The notes beneath the pieces are model-generated. The model saw only the letters and a list, made by a program, of their open reading frames with translations. It was not told the origin of the DNA and did no database searches. A stretch of 64,000 nt of DNA from Acridotheres tristis (taxonomy: Eukaryota; Chordata; Aves; Passeriformes; Sturnidae): assembly GCA_037013685.1 (NCBI GenBank), contig CM072919.1, positions 51,516,116-51,580,115 of the forward strand, in the 5' to 3' direction. Positions 1-9,770 of the stretch are shown one piece after another; position 1 is the first letter of the stretch; the number at the start of each line of letters is the position of its first letter. Both the position numbers and the translations under genes were made by a program.

Positions 1-115
1 CAAGAGGATGGGAAACAGCCAGCAGATTTGACCCAAATTAAGCTAAAGGACATTCTGTACCATATGACATCATGGTCAGCAATAAAAGCTGGGGGAAAGG
101 AAGAGGAACTTAAGT
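1..115 (+). mobile_element. Fragment of an avian ERV LTR, cut by window edge
   Basis: The stretch resembles the promoter part of a common songbird LTR family: an ACC-CATATGACATCATG block with a CRE-like TGACATCA core, then an AGCAATAAAAGCTGGGGG block that acts as TATA box or polyA signal in that family. Similarity fades after about position 115, so the 3' part is lost or too diverged to see. The 5' part lies outside the window. Family assignment is from memory of the promoter layout only. Confidence 0.55.
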
Positions 116-2138
116 GAATATATACACTCACATGGGTTGTTCCTGTCCAGTAGGTAAGAACAACATACACACTTCCCCTATCCTGTGGAATAGAAGAGAG
201 AATAGAAAAAGCAAAAGCAAGAAGGATTGTAGTCTGTGAGAAAGTCAGTGTAATGGATTAAGAAACACCAAGCATACTAGCAAAGCAAAATTGATTTTTT
301 TTCTTCCCGTTGGCAGGAAGGGGTTTAGCCTGTTATGAAAAGCAGGGCCTCAGAGTGCTGTAGTGGTTGCTTAGGAAAGCAAATGCCACAAACCCATCAT
401 AACTATAGAAATCTTCCAGGTGGCTGTAATATGTGTCATATTACCAGGCAAATTGTGTCTTATATTACCGTTTTGCCAGTGAGACTTGCAATATTTTATA
501 ACATGTTAACTTTTGACAAACAACTTTTCATGGTATTTCTTTCACACTGACCTGTCTCACAGCCACAGCTGACAGAGTTCAGAGATAGCAGTCAAGAGAA
601 GGATGATATTGCTTACTTTACTTCCAACATATTACACAGCAGTTTTCAGTGTAAACACATAACCTTACCACTCAGGAACACTAGGTAACTATCAAATGGT
701 AATGGTTAAGTCAGCAGCTTCCTCACGAAAAATCCTTAGCTTCATTCTTTGATTCTCGACATTCCTGAAATTATTGTTAGAAAGTGGCAGGGTATTGACC
801 AAGTAAAACCTTCATATTTGGCCTCTCCTATGGTAAGAATTTGACTGGCTGTTCATTAAAAAAAAAGTACAAAAATATTCAGTTCATCATCAATTATGAA
901 ATGAATGTGTCAGCTAATGAAGTCAGTTTTATGGCTACAAGATAGTTCTAGATCCTCCTGAAGATTTTAATACCATGAAGCAAAGACAAGTATGAGATTT
1001 TTCGATTTTCATGCAGATATGCATACATTATGTTTCTCTGGTGTACTAAGTTTTTCCAGTGTGTTCATCCTAACCTAAAAAATATGAATTGTACACAGTT
1101 TCATAAATCTGTGTTTTAAATATCAATCCCATTTTACTAAGAAGTCAACCAAATAATAGCACACAATTTGTTTCTACTCGGAGTAAACAGAATAGGGACT
1201 TTAAAACAGTAAATTTGAATTAGCACTTAACAACAATACAGTGGTTTTTTTCTTCTTAGCTTATCACAAGCTGAAAAGCTCTCTATTTTCTTCACTTTAT
1301 AGAGAAAACTTATGCATCTGTAATTTGAGTAAACTATCATCTAATTAAATAATTTAGATTGAATATGCTAATGTAAAGGATCATAAAAAAAGAATAATTA
1401 CAAAGGGACTTCAAGAGGATAATTGCAAATGAAGAATGTTGGATCCAAATAAAATTATTATGTTCTTTAATTACTGAAAACCCATCTAAACAAAGAACTG
1501 AGAATATCTTATTTAAGTACTATGCACAATGAATGTCTCTTCAGACCCTTGAAAAATATTAATATGATCATGTACTTATTAGATATCACTTAACCACTTT
1601 CAAAGCCTATAAGCTCTAGGGAAAAAAGTAATATAAATAAATTTTATCAATGCCTCATTTTCCACAGCTCTGTGGGTAGTCTCAACACCTTGTCTCATCC
1701 CAACAGTAAGGCAGCTCATGCCTTCATCAGCATCATATCCCTGAAGGTGTCAGAGAGGGAGTTCCACTTACCCAAAGTAACTTCACACTAGCAATAATGT
1801 TCAAGCTGCTTTGGAAGAAGAAACAAAACCAAAAGCATTTACTTCAGCAAACAGATGCACCCACACATTCACAGAGGACTGCACTGCAAACAGGCATAAC
1901 AGCAGGCTCTGTGCATTTATATATGCCATTTTCTACAATTAGTGGGTTTGTTTAACTCTCATATTTTGCCTCAAATATCTACTTTCTCATGCAGTGAACT
2001 GTTTGCAATGCTGGTACATGGAAAAAATTGTTGTTTGTTTTTCCTTTGTACTAAAAAAATAATGATTTTGGGGAGCTTCCATGGGTTAATTGCACCTTTT
2101 AAATATTTTCAGAGACCACCCTACCTGTAATTTCATCA
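116..2138. other. Intergenic sequence, no gene seen
   Basis: AT-rich unique sequence with no ORF above about 70 codons that looks coding. I see no repeat family here. The last five bases (CATCA, 2134-2138) are the left copy of the target-site duplication of the ERVL provirus that follows. Confidence 0.7.
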
Positions 2139-2842
2139 TGTCCTGGTTTAGGGCGAATTTGGGGAAAAACCTCCGGAAGGAGCTCCCAGACAGCAAACCC
2201 CACAACTCCTCCCTCCCCACCACCGGGTTCGGGAAGAATTTCCTCAGAGAAGAGTGGGAAAAAAGACCTGTTTATTTAACAAGCAAAACACTCCCCAGCA
2301 CAGGGAAACAACAACACCAGCTGACAAAAAAACTCTTTCACCGTTCTGAAGGGATGGCAATCTCAGTCTCTCCGGCGAGTGGTCGCCCAGTTATCAGTCT
2401 CCGGCGCTGGGGAATGACTACTGCAGGTGACAGAGTGTAGGCTCCCGGTGTTTCTTGGGGTTTCCCAGGTCCCCGTCCAGAACAGGTCCAGATGGTATCC
2501 AGGAGAGGGAGGGGACGGGGTGGAAAAGAAAACAGTCCAGGGGAAAAGCTGGACTGCCTAGCTGAACTAACTAACAAGCAAAAGCAAGGGCAAAGCGAAG
2601 GAAAGAAAAAGAGGCAGAAGCAAGCAAGCAAGCAAGCAAGCAGGCAAGCCAGCCAGCAAGCAGGCAAGCAAGCAGAGCCAAAACCTCTCCTAAACATAGA
2701 CCATGGGGGAGGTGAGCCGGCTGATAACAAGACAAAACAAAGCTTCACTTTCAGAGTCAGTCCTGTAAGCACAGGACATAATACCAAACATAATCAGAAC
2801 ACACGATTGGAGATACAAACACCATAACATCACCCTAGGACA
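2139..2842 (-). repeat. 3' LTR of the ERVL provirus
   Basis: 704 bp starting TGTCCTGG and ending CCTAGGACA on the plus strand; on the minus strand it starts TGTCCTAGGG and ends ACCAGGACA. A minus-strand polyA signal (TTAAATAAACAG) lies near 2270-2280. It carries a (GCAA)n/(GCAG)n tract at about 2620-2680, shorter than in the 5' LTR. The long minus ORF across it, a run of Leu-Leu-Ala-Cys repeats, is only the translation of that tetranucleotide repeat. Confidence 0.92.
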
Positions 2843-2859
2843 TTTCACCCCTTATCTCC
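2843..2859 (-). promoter_or_regulatory. Candidate polypurine tract of the ERVL provirus
   Basis: On the minus strand the bases directly before the 3' LTR read GGAGATAAGGGGTGAAA, all but two of them purines. This is the expected place and composition for the plus-strand primer in reverse transcription. Confidence 0.6.
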
Positions 2860-2942
2860 ATATCGTGAACATACTAAACAGCATGTAAAAACTTCAGCAA
2901 GTAGAAATTTCCATCTTTCACTTACTCAAACACATTTCCATC

Positions 2943-4130
2943 TCACTTGCTCCATGTAGCACTGGTGGCATGGTGGGTGGAGGGAACTTTTCCTCTGAAC
3001 ATCCACCCCAGCACCGGTAGTCGGGGTGCCAGGAGGAGTTGTGCTTCTGTGCCAACCACCTCTGAGGCTGCTTGGACTCCTTCGTAGGCGGCCAAGATTT
3101 CCTTCTCTGTTGGAGTGTAGTTGGCCTCGGACCCTCTGTAGCTTCGACTCCAGAATCCCAGTGGTCGGCCTCGAGTCTCACCGGGCACCTTCTGCCACAG
3201 GCTCCAGGACAGACCATGGTTCCCGGCTGCAGAGTAGAGCACGTTCTTCACATCTGGTCCCGTTCTGACTGGGCCAAGGGCTACTGCATGAGCAATTTCT
3301 TGCTTTATCTGGGCAAAGGCTTGCTGCTGCTCAGGGCCCCAATGGAAATCATTCTTCTTGCGGGTAACCAGGTAAAGAGGGCTCACGATCTGACTGTACT
3401 CAGGAATGTGCATCCTCCAAAAACCTATGGCGCCTAAGAAAGCTTGTGTCTCCTTCTTGTTGGTTGGTGGGGACATAGCTGTGATTTTGTTGATGACATC
3501 AGTAGGAATCTGACGCCGTCCATCTTGCCACTTCACTCCCAGGAACTGGATCTCTCGAGCAGGTCCCTTAACTTTACTCTTCTTGATGGCGAAGCCGGCT
3601 TCCTGGAGGATTCAGACGATTTTCTCTCCTTTCTCAAACACTTCTGCTGCTGTGTTCCCCCACACAATGATATCATCAATATATTGTAAATGTTCTGGAG
3701 CCTCACCCTTTTCTAGTGTAGTCTGGATCAGTCCATGGCAGATGGTAGGACTGTGCTTCCACCCCTGGGGCAGTCGATTCCAGGTGTACTGCACTCCCCT
3801 CCATGTGAAAGCAAACTGAGGCCTGCATTCTGCTGCCAGAGGAATGGAGAAAAATGCATTGGTGATATCGATAGTAGCGTACCACTTGGCTGCCTTGGAC
3901 TCCAGCTCGTACTGCAGTTCCAGCATGTCTGGCACAGCAGCGCTCAGCGGTGGAGTCACCTCATTCAATGCACGATAGTCCACTGTCAATCTCCATTCTC
4001 CTTCAGATTTACGCACAGGCCAGATGGGGCTGTTAAAGGGTGAGTGGGTTTTGCTGACTACCCCTTGGCTCTCCAGCTCTCGAATCATCTTATGGATGGG
4101 AACCACAGCATCTCGAGTTGTTCTGTATTG
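2943..4130 (-). pseudogene. pol: ERVL pol: reverse transcriptase, truncated before RNase H
   Basis: Once the RNA-dependent DNA polymerase that copies the element. One reading frame runs from the protease through RT. Visible are an N-terminal VPIHKMIRELESQG block, the DYRALN and YATIDITNAFFSIP blocks, LPQGWKHSP, and the catalytic YIDD (minus strand, 3683-3672), then the thumb and an LGFWSR connection segment. The frame is broken by in-frame TGA codons at 4131-4133 and 3612-3614. It ends at 2943, shortly after the connection domain. The usual RNase H and integrase, several hundred residues more, are missing, and only about 100 bp separate this stop from the 3' LTR. Apart from the two stops the frame is intact, which fits a young element. 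The group assignment (ERVL) comes from the overall RT reading and is fairly secure. Confidence 0.85.
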
Positions 4131-4616
4131 TCAGCGATGCACTGTGGAAGTGGCAATTGGTACCTTTTGCTCTTCTCCCTTCAGAAGTCCTACTGTAGTT
4201 GGATTCTCAGACAGTCCAGGCAAGGTGTTCATTTGCTGGATGCCCTCTGTCACCACAGCTGCTATCCCAAATGCCCACCTGAATCCTTTTGGGTCTTTAA
4301 AATACCCCCTTCGGAGGTAATCTATGCCCAAAATGCATGGGGCCTCTGGGCCAGTCACAATAGGATGTTTTTTCCATTCATGTCCAGTCAAGCTCACATC
4401 AGCTTCTACCAAGGTAAAGTCCTGTGATCCACCTGTCACACCAGCAATAGAGACAGATTCTGCCCCCACATATCTTGATGGGACTAATGTGCATTGTGCA
4501 CCAGTATCAACCAAAGCTTTATACTTTTGTGGTTCCGATGTGCCAGGCCAACGAATGCACACAGTCCAGAAAACACGATTTTCCCTCGCCTCTCCCTGGC
4601 TAGAGGCAGGGCCCCT
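4131..4616 (-). CDS. pro: ERVL retroviral aspartic protease
   Basis: About 160 codons in the same frame as gag and RT, beginning directly after the gag UAG. The active-site motif ALVDTGAQCTLVPS (DTG on the minus strand at 4508-4500) and the distal CILGIDYLRRG block identify a retropepsin. Such enzymes work as dimers that cleave Gag and Gag-Pol. There is no start codon at the left of the frame, so expression would need readthrough of the gag stop. The unit ends at an in-frame TGA (4131-4133), beyond which the frame runs on into RT. Confidence 0.8.
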   Translation of the reverse strand, partial: RGPASSQGEARENRVFWTVCIRWPGTSEPQKYKALVDTGAQCTLVPSRYVGAESVSIAGVTGGSQDFTLVEADVSLTGHEWKKHPIVTGPEAPCILGIDYLRRGYFKDPKGFRWAFGIAAVVTEGIQQMNTLPGLSENPTTVGLLKGEEQKVPIATSTVHR

Positions 4617-6601
4617 CTAAGCCTGTTTATCCTTCTTTCCTTGGGCATATGTCTTAGAGGTTCCTTCAAGGGGATCGGACATACCATCATCATCATCATA
4701 CTTGGCAGCTTGGCTACGAGCAACTGGAGCTGCTCTCCTTTTGGTGGAACTTCCTCTTTGACTCTTGCCTTCCTTCAATTCACGCACCCGTTGTGCCAGA
4801 GCAGCAGTAGATTTTCCATCCCATCTCCTCATGTTTTCTCCGCAATCACGTAGGAAGAACCACAGCTCAGCTCGTGGGGTGTACCTCCTCTCCCCATCAG
4901 GGGAACGTCTACGTTGGATACCAGGGCCTCTAATTTGTACTGCTGAGATTTGGAGAAGGTCCTCTTTGATCTCCTCCCTGAGTCTTTTATGATTCTCCTC
5001 TATCTTGTCTTCTAATTTCTGCAGACGTGTTTCCACAGCTGCTATCCTGGCATGTGTTGGGCCATGCACGGCATCTGCATATGCTCGGAGCTTCTTCGCC
5101 ATATCAAGCACAGTCTCATCCCTCTCATCCCGCTTCATTATTGCTAAAGCAGAAGCATATTCATGGGGCCCAAGCCGTACAAGTTTTCGCCATATCACAG
5201 ATGTACACAGTACCAAGTCCGGATTCCTAGTTGTTATGTCATCTGAGAAGATAATCTCTGCCACTGCCATTTCTCTCAGGCGTTGGATCCCTTGTTCTAT
5301 CGTCTTCCACTGGGTCTGCTGCATATAAAGATTGTCTGCACACAGGTATCTTTGTGCTACACTGTCCAGGACCCGTGCCCAGAGGCTTTGAGGGTTAGGC
5401 CCCCTCATCATTCCTTGGTCGATGACAGGATCATGTGACAGGGATCCCAAATGCCTGGCTTCAGTGCCGTTCAGAATTGTAGCCTCGCCTGCAGCATCCC
5501 AAAGACGGACCAGCCAACTAATTATAGACTCATCAGGTCGTCGGGTGTAATCCTTTCTTAGGCCACGGAGGTCCTTTAGGGAAAAGGACTCAATTTGGCC
5601 TCTGATCTTGTACCAGTTGCTTTGACTTCTGGTTTTATGTCAGGAGGCGTTGAGGGTCCTTCTCCTGCATCATCATCACCATCGTCATCCACTGGTCGAT
5701 CGGTCTTGTCTGTGCACTTTCCACTTCTCGTGCTGGTAGCAACAGCCATTGGTTGAGGCTTACTGACTACTTTAGCTGCTGGCCTTGAGCCTGGGGTGTT
5801 GGCTGCAGCCTGAGTGACTGGGATAGTGGCTGATTTATCTGCTTGTCCCCCTTCCTCTGTCTGCTGCCCTACAGTATCTATCAGGGTACGATAAGCATAT
5901 GCCAGGGCCCAGCTCACTGCAATGATCTTCTTCTCCTTAGAATTATCATGGCACTTCTCTTTCAGGTACTTTGCCACCTCAGCTGGGTTCTGAATTTGGT
6001 CACATGGAAAATCCCAGGATGTAGGGTCAGAAAATTCCTTTAAGATTTGGCCCATATCCTCCCATTTCCCACACCACTCGGGATTTCTCACGCCTGGCTT
6101 TACCCTGGGGTCAGGGGTCTCATCAGTCCCTCTAGAAATCTCAGCTCTCATTCTAGAGAAACTGCAAACTGTATAGACAAAGCTTACGATATTAAACACC
6201 AGAAAGATGGTCTCTTTAACATTCAGGGGGAACTGAACATTCTCTAATAAGGATGTAACAAATTCAGAGGAGAAGAAGGAAAACAAAGGCTGAAAAGCCT
6301 CATCCCCTGCTTCTCCTCTAGCAAACTGAGTGCACAGCCATAACCAAGAACCATACATTCCTGGGACAGACTCCAGCACTTTCATAAATCTCCTGCAGGC
6401 CATTAAAACCAAGCCCAGCCCGATGGATATTCTGGTCAATGCCCCTCTGCTACAGAAACTACGTATTAGGGACAATACCGGAGCTATTTCTGGATAAGAA
6501 AATAAACCTAGGGACCACAGAGGTATTAAGATCTCAAAAAACCCTAGGGACCAGAAACCCATGCAGGCCTCCACCCCAAAAGACATGAATTCCAAAAACA
6601 T
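4617..6601 (-). pseudogene. gag: ERVL gag, broken by one frameshift
   Basis: Structural polyprotein of the element. The likely start is the Met codon at 6601-6599, since the track upstream of it runs into the LTR and primer site. The first part (6601-5576, about 340 codons) has several hydrophobic stretches, such as TIFLVFNIVSFVYTVCSF, then an acidic DDDGDDD linker, and stops at 5576. The second part is open in another frame from about 5597 to 4617. It has a capsid-like section (DESIISWLVRLWDAAG, then 5450 onward), a likely coiled coil (RLQKLEDKIEENHKRLREEI) and a basic tail. A single frameshift near 5580-5600 separates the two. I see no CCHC zinc knuckle. It ends at a UAG (4619-4617) that is in frame with protease. 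Confidence 0.8.
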
Positions 6602-6681
6602 AGCCAATGACTGCTCTATACAACACAAAATAATTTGAACCAAATTATTATTAGAACAGGGTTTTTTTCCCACTTTCTCGA

Positions 6682-6699
6682 GCCCCGAGATGGGCGCCA
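6682..6699 (-). promoter_or_regulatory. Primer-binding site, tRNA-Lys-like
   Basis: On the minus strand this reads TGGCGCCCATCTCGGGGC, beginning 8 bases inside the 5' LTR. It matches the complement of the tRNA-Lys(CUU) 3' end at about 15 of 18 positions by eye. The 8-base gap to the LTR is longer than usual. Another tRNA could be the true primer. Confidence 0.6.
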
Positions 6700-6707
6700 A
6701 GAGTATT

Positions 6708-7480
6708 TGTCCTGGTTTAGGGCGAATTTGGGGAAAAACCTCCGGAAGGAGCCCCCAGACAGCAAACCCCACAACTCCTCCCCCCACCACCGGGTTCGGG
6801 AAGAATTTCCTCAGAGAAGAGTGGGAAAAAAGACCTGTTTATTTAACAAGCAAAACACTCCCCAGCACAGGGAAACAACAACACCAGCTGACAAAAAAAC
6901 TCTTTCACCGTTCTGAAGGGATGGCAATCTCAGTCTCTCCGGTGAGTGGTCGCCCAGTTATCAGTCTCTGGGGCTGGGGAATGACTGCTGCAGGTGACAG
7001 AGTGCAGACTCCCGGTGTTTCTTGGGGTTTCCCAGGTCCCCGTCCAGAACAGGTCCAGATGGTATCCAGGAGAGGGAGGGGACGGGGTGGAAAAGAAAAC
7101 AGTCCAGGGGAAAAGCTGGACTGCCTAGCTGAACTAACTAACAAGCAAAAGCAAGGGCAAAGCGAAGGAAAGAAAAAGAGGCAGAAGCAAGCAAGCAAGC
7201 AAGCAAGCAAGCAGGCAAGCCAGCCAGCAAGCAGGCAAGCAAGCAGGCAAGCAAGCAAGCAAGCAAGCAAGCAGGCAAGCCAGCCAGCAAGCAGGCAAGC
7301 AAGCAAGCAAGCAGAGCCAAACCTCTCTTAAACATAGACCATGGGGGAGGTGAGCCGGCTGATAACAAGACAAAACAAAGCTTCACTTTCAGAGTCAGTC
7401 CTGTAAGCACAGGACATAATACCAAACATAATCAGAACACACGATTGGAGATACAAACACCATAACATCACCCTAGGACA
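6708..7480 (-). repeat. 5' LTR of the ERVL provirus
   Basis: 773 bp with the same ends as the LTR at 2139-2842. The extra length is almost all in the (GCAA)n-type tract at 7187-7313, where one block of about 65-70 bp is present twice. The minus-strand polyA signal is near 6837-6848. Outside, CATCA at 7481-7485 repeats the left flank. Confidence 0.92.
7187..7313. repeat. (GCAA)n-type tetranucleotide tract in the LTR
   Basis: Runs of GCAA with interspersed GCAG and CCAG units. A block of about 65-70 bp is tandemly doubled compared with the other LTR (2620-2680). It creates artificial long ORFs on both strands that are rich in Lys-Gln-Ala-Ser or Leu-Ala-Cys. Confidence 0.9.
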
Positions 7481-7485
7481 CATCA

Positions 7486-8049
7486 GTATCAATAGGAAGT
7501 CATCAGAATATTACCATTCCGCCTCTGGTTAAAAGAAAAAGATTTGCAAGGTCATGTTGTTTAATTACACTAGTAAGGTGTTACTCTTACCAGTAGTTAT
7601 TTCAATATCTATATTTTCTGTCTTGCGTCCCTATAGTAACCTCAGATCCCATTTATATAAGCAGTCCCTGCAAATTTTCTTTAAAATTCTGAAATGAAGC
7701 AGCACATATGGGGAGAAGATGCAGTTCATAACCAAACCTTGGTTTGTACATGACTTTTATAGCGTGGCACAACTATATAAGAGGCATTCGACTATTAGAA
7801 GCATTCAACTACTAGAAGCATTCAGTTTCATTTTAAGAAGCTGAGAAAGCAGTTACTTCATTTCTACAAGAAATACGGGGAAAATGTTTGATGCACTATT
7901 TTTTCAAAGGAAAAACACAAAAGAAACATTCAAGTTTCAGTTGTATCTATTTATTAGATAGAAAGCATTCATTAGATGAAAAGTAAAAAGTACATGAAAT
8001 TTCCTTTTTATTTTTTTAAACCCATTTGGATCATCCAGAAGCACAGCTG
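7486..8049. other. Unique spacer between two proviruses
   Basis: About 560 bp of AT-rich sequence with no gene or repeat that I recognise. A short direct repeat (AGAAGCATTC units) occurs near 7797-7825. The last bases (AACTAC, 8050-8055) are the left flank of the next element. Confidence 0.7.
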
Positions 8050-8055
8050 AACTAC

Positions 8056-8245
8056 TGTTGCTGGTTTTTGTTTTCTGTTGTTATGACCTTGTTATTCCCT
8101 CTGTTGAAATGGTTCATCCCTATGTTATACCCCCTAGCTCTGTATATAATGGTTTGCTCCCTTCCTGCCTTGACCCTTGTCCGTCAACCCTAATCCCAAT
8201 CCACCTTCCAGAGTTTTTCCTGCCCGTCTTCCCTATCTCCTCAGA
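8056..8245 (+). repeat. Partial LTR start, matching the 3' LTR subfamily
   Basis: Begins TGTTGCTGG and matches the first 190 bp of the LTR at 11325 at more than 90% by eye, with long identical runs such as the CTGTATATAATGG block. Similarity stops abruptly near 8245. This is the outer left end of the element as judged from the flanking duplication. Confidence 0.75.
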
Positions 8246-8403
8246 GAGACAAAAGAATGTGTGAAGGGCAACCACAGGGGGGAGTGGGCAACAACAATCA
8301 ACAAAAAAAAACCAGAGGGGGAGCGTGGGCCAGCCTCGCATGAAAATACAAATGAGGCGGGCCACTGGGGGGACTCATGGCGGGGGCAAGAATAATGACC
8401 ATT
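8246..8403. other. Unassigned segment between two LTR pieces
   Basis: 158 bp, purine-rich, with an A9 run and several GGGGG runs. It matches neither LTR. It could be the 3' internal end of a second provirus, with a purine tract before the LTR that follows, but I cannot recognise a coding frame. Confidence 0.4.
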
Positions 8404-9074
8404 TGTTGCGGTGTACTGTTTTGTCTTAATGTTCTCCTTTAAGTTAAATGGTTTGTTCTCATGTTTGCACCTCTAGGTTGCTGTAATATGGTTCAGTCCC
8501 TTTCTGCCTCCCCCATTATCCCTCAACCCTATGCCACACCTACCTTCCAGAATGTTCCCTGTTTGTCTCCCAAGTCTCCTCCCAAAGCCCTGTCAGTCCT
8601 CACTAGCTCCTCCCATCATTTGAGAAAGTTCCATGTCTGTTACTCCCTCCTTGTTAAGTGATATGATGTTGTACCCCGGTTACCACCCATGTATCTCCTC
8701 ATTGGTTAACCGTTCGCTTTTCCCTGCCTTAAATACCTCCCCTTGTCGATCGCAATTGGCCAGAGGTTTGTACCCTCCCCTTGTACGGCCCCTGTATTTA
8801 AGTTCATGCACAGCCTGTTTCACCGCCTTTTGCGGTTCCCTCTCCCAGACCCCAGACCTCTTCTTCATCCCTTCAATAAACCTCCCTTCCTGGAACCGTG
8901 AAAGGTCTCTCCTGGACTCCTTATCTCTCCTGGACGGATTGCCCAGCTATAGCGAAAGCTATACCTCTTCTGCGGCTCCCAGAGCAGTGCCAAGGAGAGG
9001 CCACTCCTTGACGCGGGCTTCTTGGAGCTAGCCGGGAGCCCAGGCAGAGTGGGTGTTTTGGGGAAAGCATGTCA
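8404..9074 (+). repeat. Diverged 5' LTR of the ERVK-like provirus
   Basis: 671 bp starting TGTTGCGGTG and ending CATGTCA, just before the primer site. It has the landmarks of the 3' LTR in the same order: a TATTTAAGTTC TATA-like block near 8797, the polyA signal AATAAA near 8875, and the AGCTATA...AGCTATAC hairpin-like pair near 8947-8970. Overall it is clearly a different subfamily from 11325-12006. Confidence 0.8.
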
Positions 9075-9077
9075 GAT

Positions 9078-9095
9078 TGGCGCCCAACATGGGGC
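9078..9095 (+). promoter_or_regulatory. Primer-binding site for tRNA-Lys
   Basis: TGGCGCCCAACATGGGGC, three bases after the 5' LTR. It differs at one position from the complement of the tRNA-Lys(CUU) 3' end. A Lys primer is typical of class II ERVs. Confidence 0.85.
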
Positions 9096-9411
9096 CATTT
9101 TGCCAGTAACCCCACGAAGAGCCTCTAGGATCCGAGGATCAGAGGTGTTTGGCATCAACTACCCCAGTTGGAGCAGGCCAGGTCGGCAGCGCTCCCGGGG
9201 AGAAGGCGGCAAACCTCTGCGCCCAGAGGACCACTTTCAAGGGAGAGACCTTCCATTGTGGCACCAGTCCCAGGAACCGACGGAGCTGGTAAGTATCCCC
9301 CAATGGGTGAGGGGGGCTTGCCAGAAGGCAGGGCAGGGTGGACAGCCCTAGGTGTGGGGGCCCCTAAGCCAAAAGGCTGCTTGTCGGCTGCGGGAAAGTA
9401 CCCCTGCCTTT
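9096..9411 (+). other. Leader of the ERVK-like provirus with splice donor
   Basis: GC-rich untranslated leader. A consensus 5' splice site, CTG|GTAAGT, lies at 9289-9290 and would join the leader to env through an acceptor near 9982. The leader runs directly into integrase sequence at about 9412, so gag, protease, RT and RNase H have been deleted at this junction. Confidence 0.6.
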
Positions 9412-9770
9412 AGTCCCCAAGAGGTGGAGACTCACTCCCCCGCAGGTCAGGGCATGGTTGAGCGCACCCACCAAACGCTCAAGCAAGTCCTGGAGCAGCA
9501 GCAGGGTAACACCCAATTCAACTCTCCACACTCTAAACCCTTTTTACAATCAACTTCTTAAACTGCTCTTTTGAGATCATGAGTGCTCCCATTGTGAGGC
9601 ACTTCACAAACTCTTCACCATTACGGTTGAGAAAACATCCTCCCATGATGGTGAAGAAACCGGAGACAGGCTGTATGGAGGGCCCACATGAGTTGGTCAC
9701 CTGGGGACGTGGGTATGCTTGTGTATCCATGCCCCTTGGGTTGAGGTGGGCTGCTCATAGGTGTGTCTGA
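9412..9770 (+). pseudogene. ERVK-like integrase C-terminal remnant, frameshifted
   Basis: Only the end of the integrase survives. The end of the catalytic core is visible as GQGMVERTHQTLKQVLEQQQ (up to the stop at 9561). After at least one frame change comes the C-terminal DNA-binding domain with GPHELVTWGRGYACVS and RWAAHRC, ending at 9770. The catalytic Asp residues lie in the deleted part, so it is inactive. Confidence 0.8.

Larger units (their letters stand above)
2139..7480 (-). mobile_element. ERVL-type (class III) endogenous retrovirus, internally deleted
   Basis: A provirus read on the minus strand. Two LTRs with TG...CA ends flank about 3.9 kb of internal DNA. CATCA lies directly outside both ends (2134-2138 and 7481-7485), a 5-bp duplication, which is what ERVL integrases usually leave. 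In transcription order the internal part holds a primer site (6682-6699), gag (6601-4617), a protease (4616-4131), RT plus the start of the connection domain (4130-2943) and a purine-rich tract beside the 3' LTR. RNase H proper, integrase and env are absent. The RT and protease read like the ERV-L group. The LTRs differ by roughly 8 substitutions in about 640 aligned bases plus a repeat-length change, by eye, so the insertion is recent. It cannot move on its own. Confidence 0.9.

Noticed and set aside
7187..7313. CRISPR-like regular repeat
   Set aside because: The units are four bases and contiguous, without spacers, inside a retroviral LTR of an animal genome.
6905..7425. Overlapping ORFs of up to 213 codons, Leu-Leu-Ala-Cys-rich or Lys-Gln-Ala-Ser-rich, in both LTRs (also 2338-2827)
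   Set aside because: They are translations of the GCAA tetranucleotide tract within non-coding LTR sequence and appear in several frames at once.
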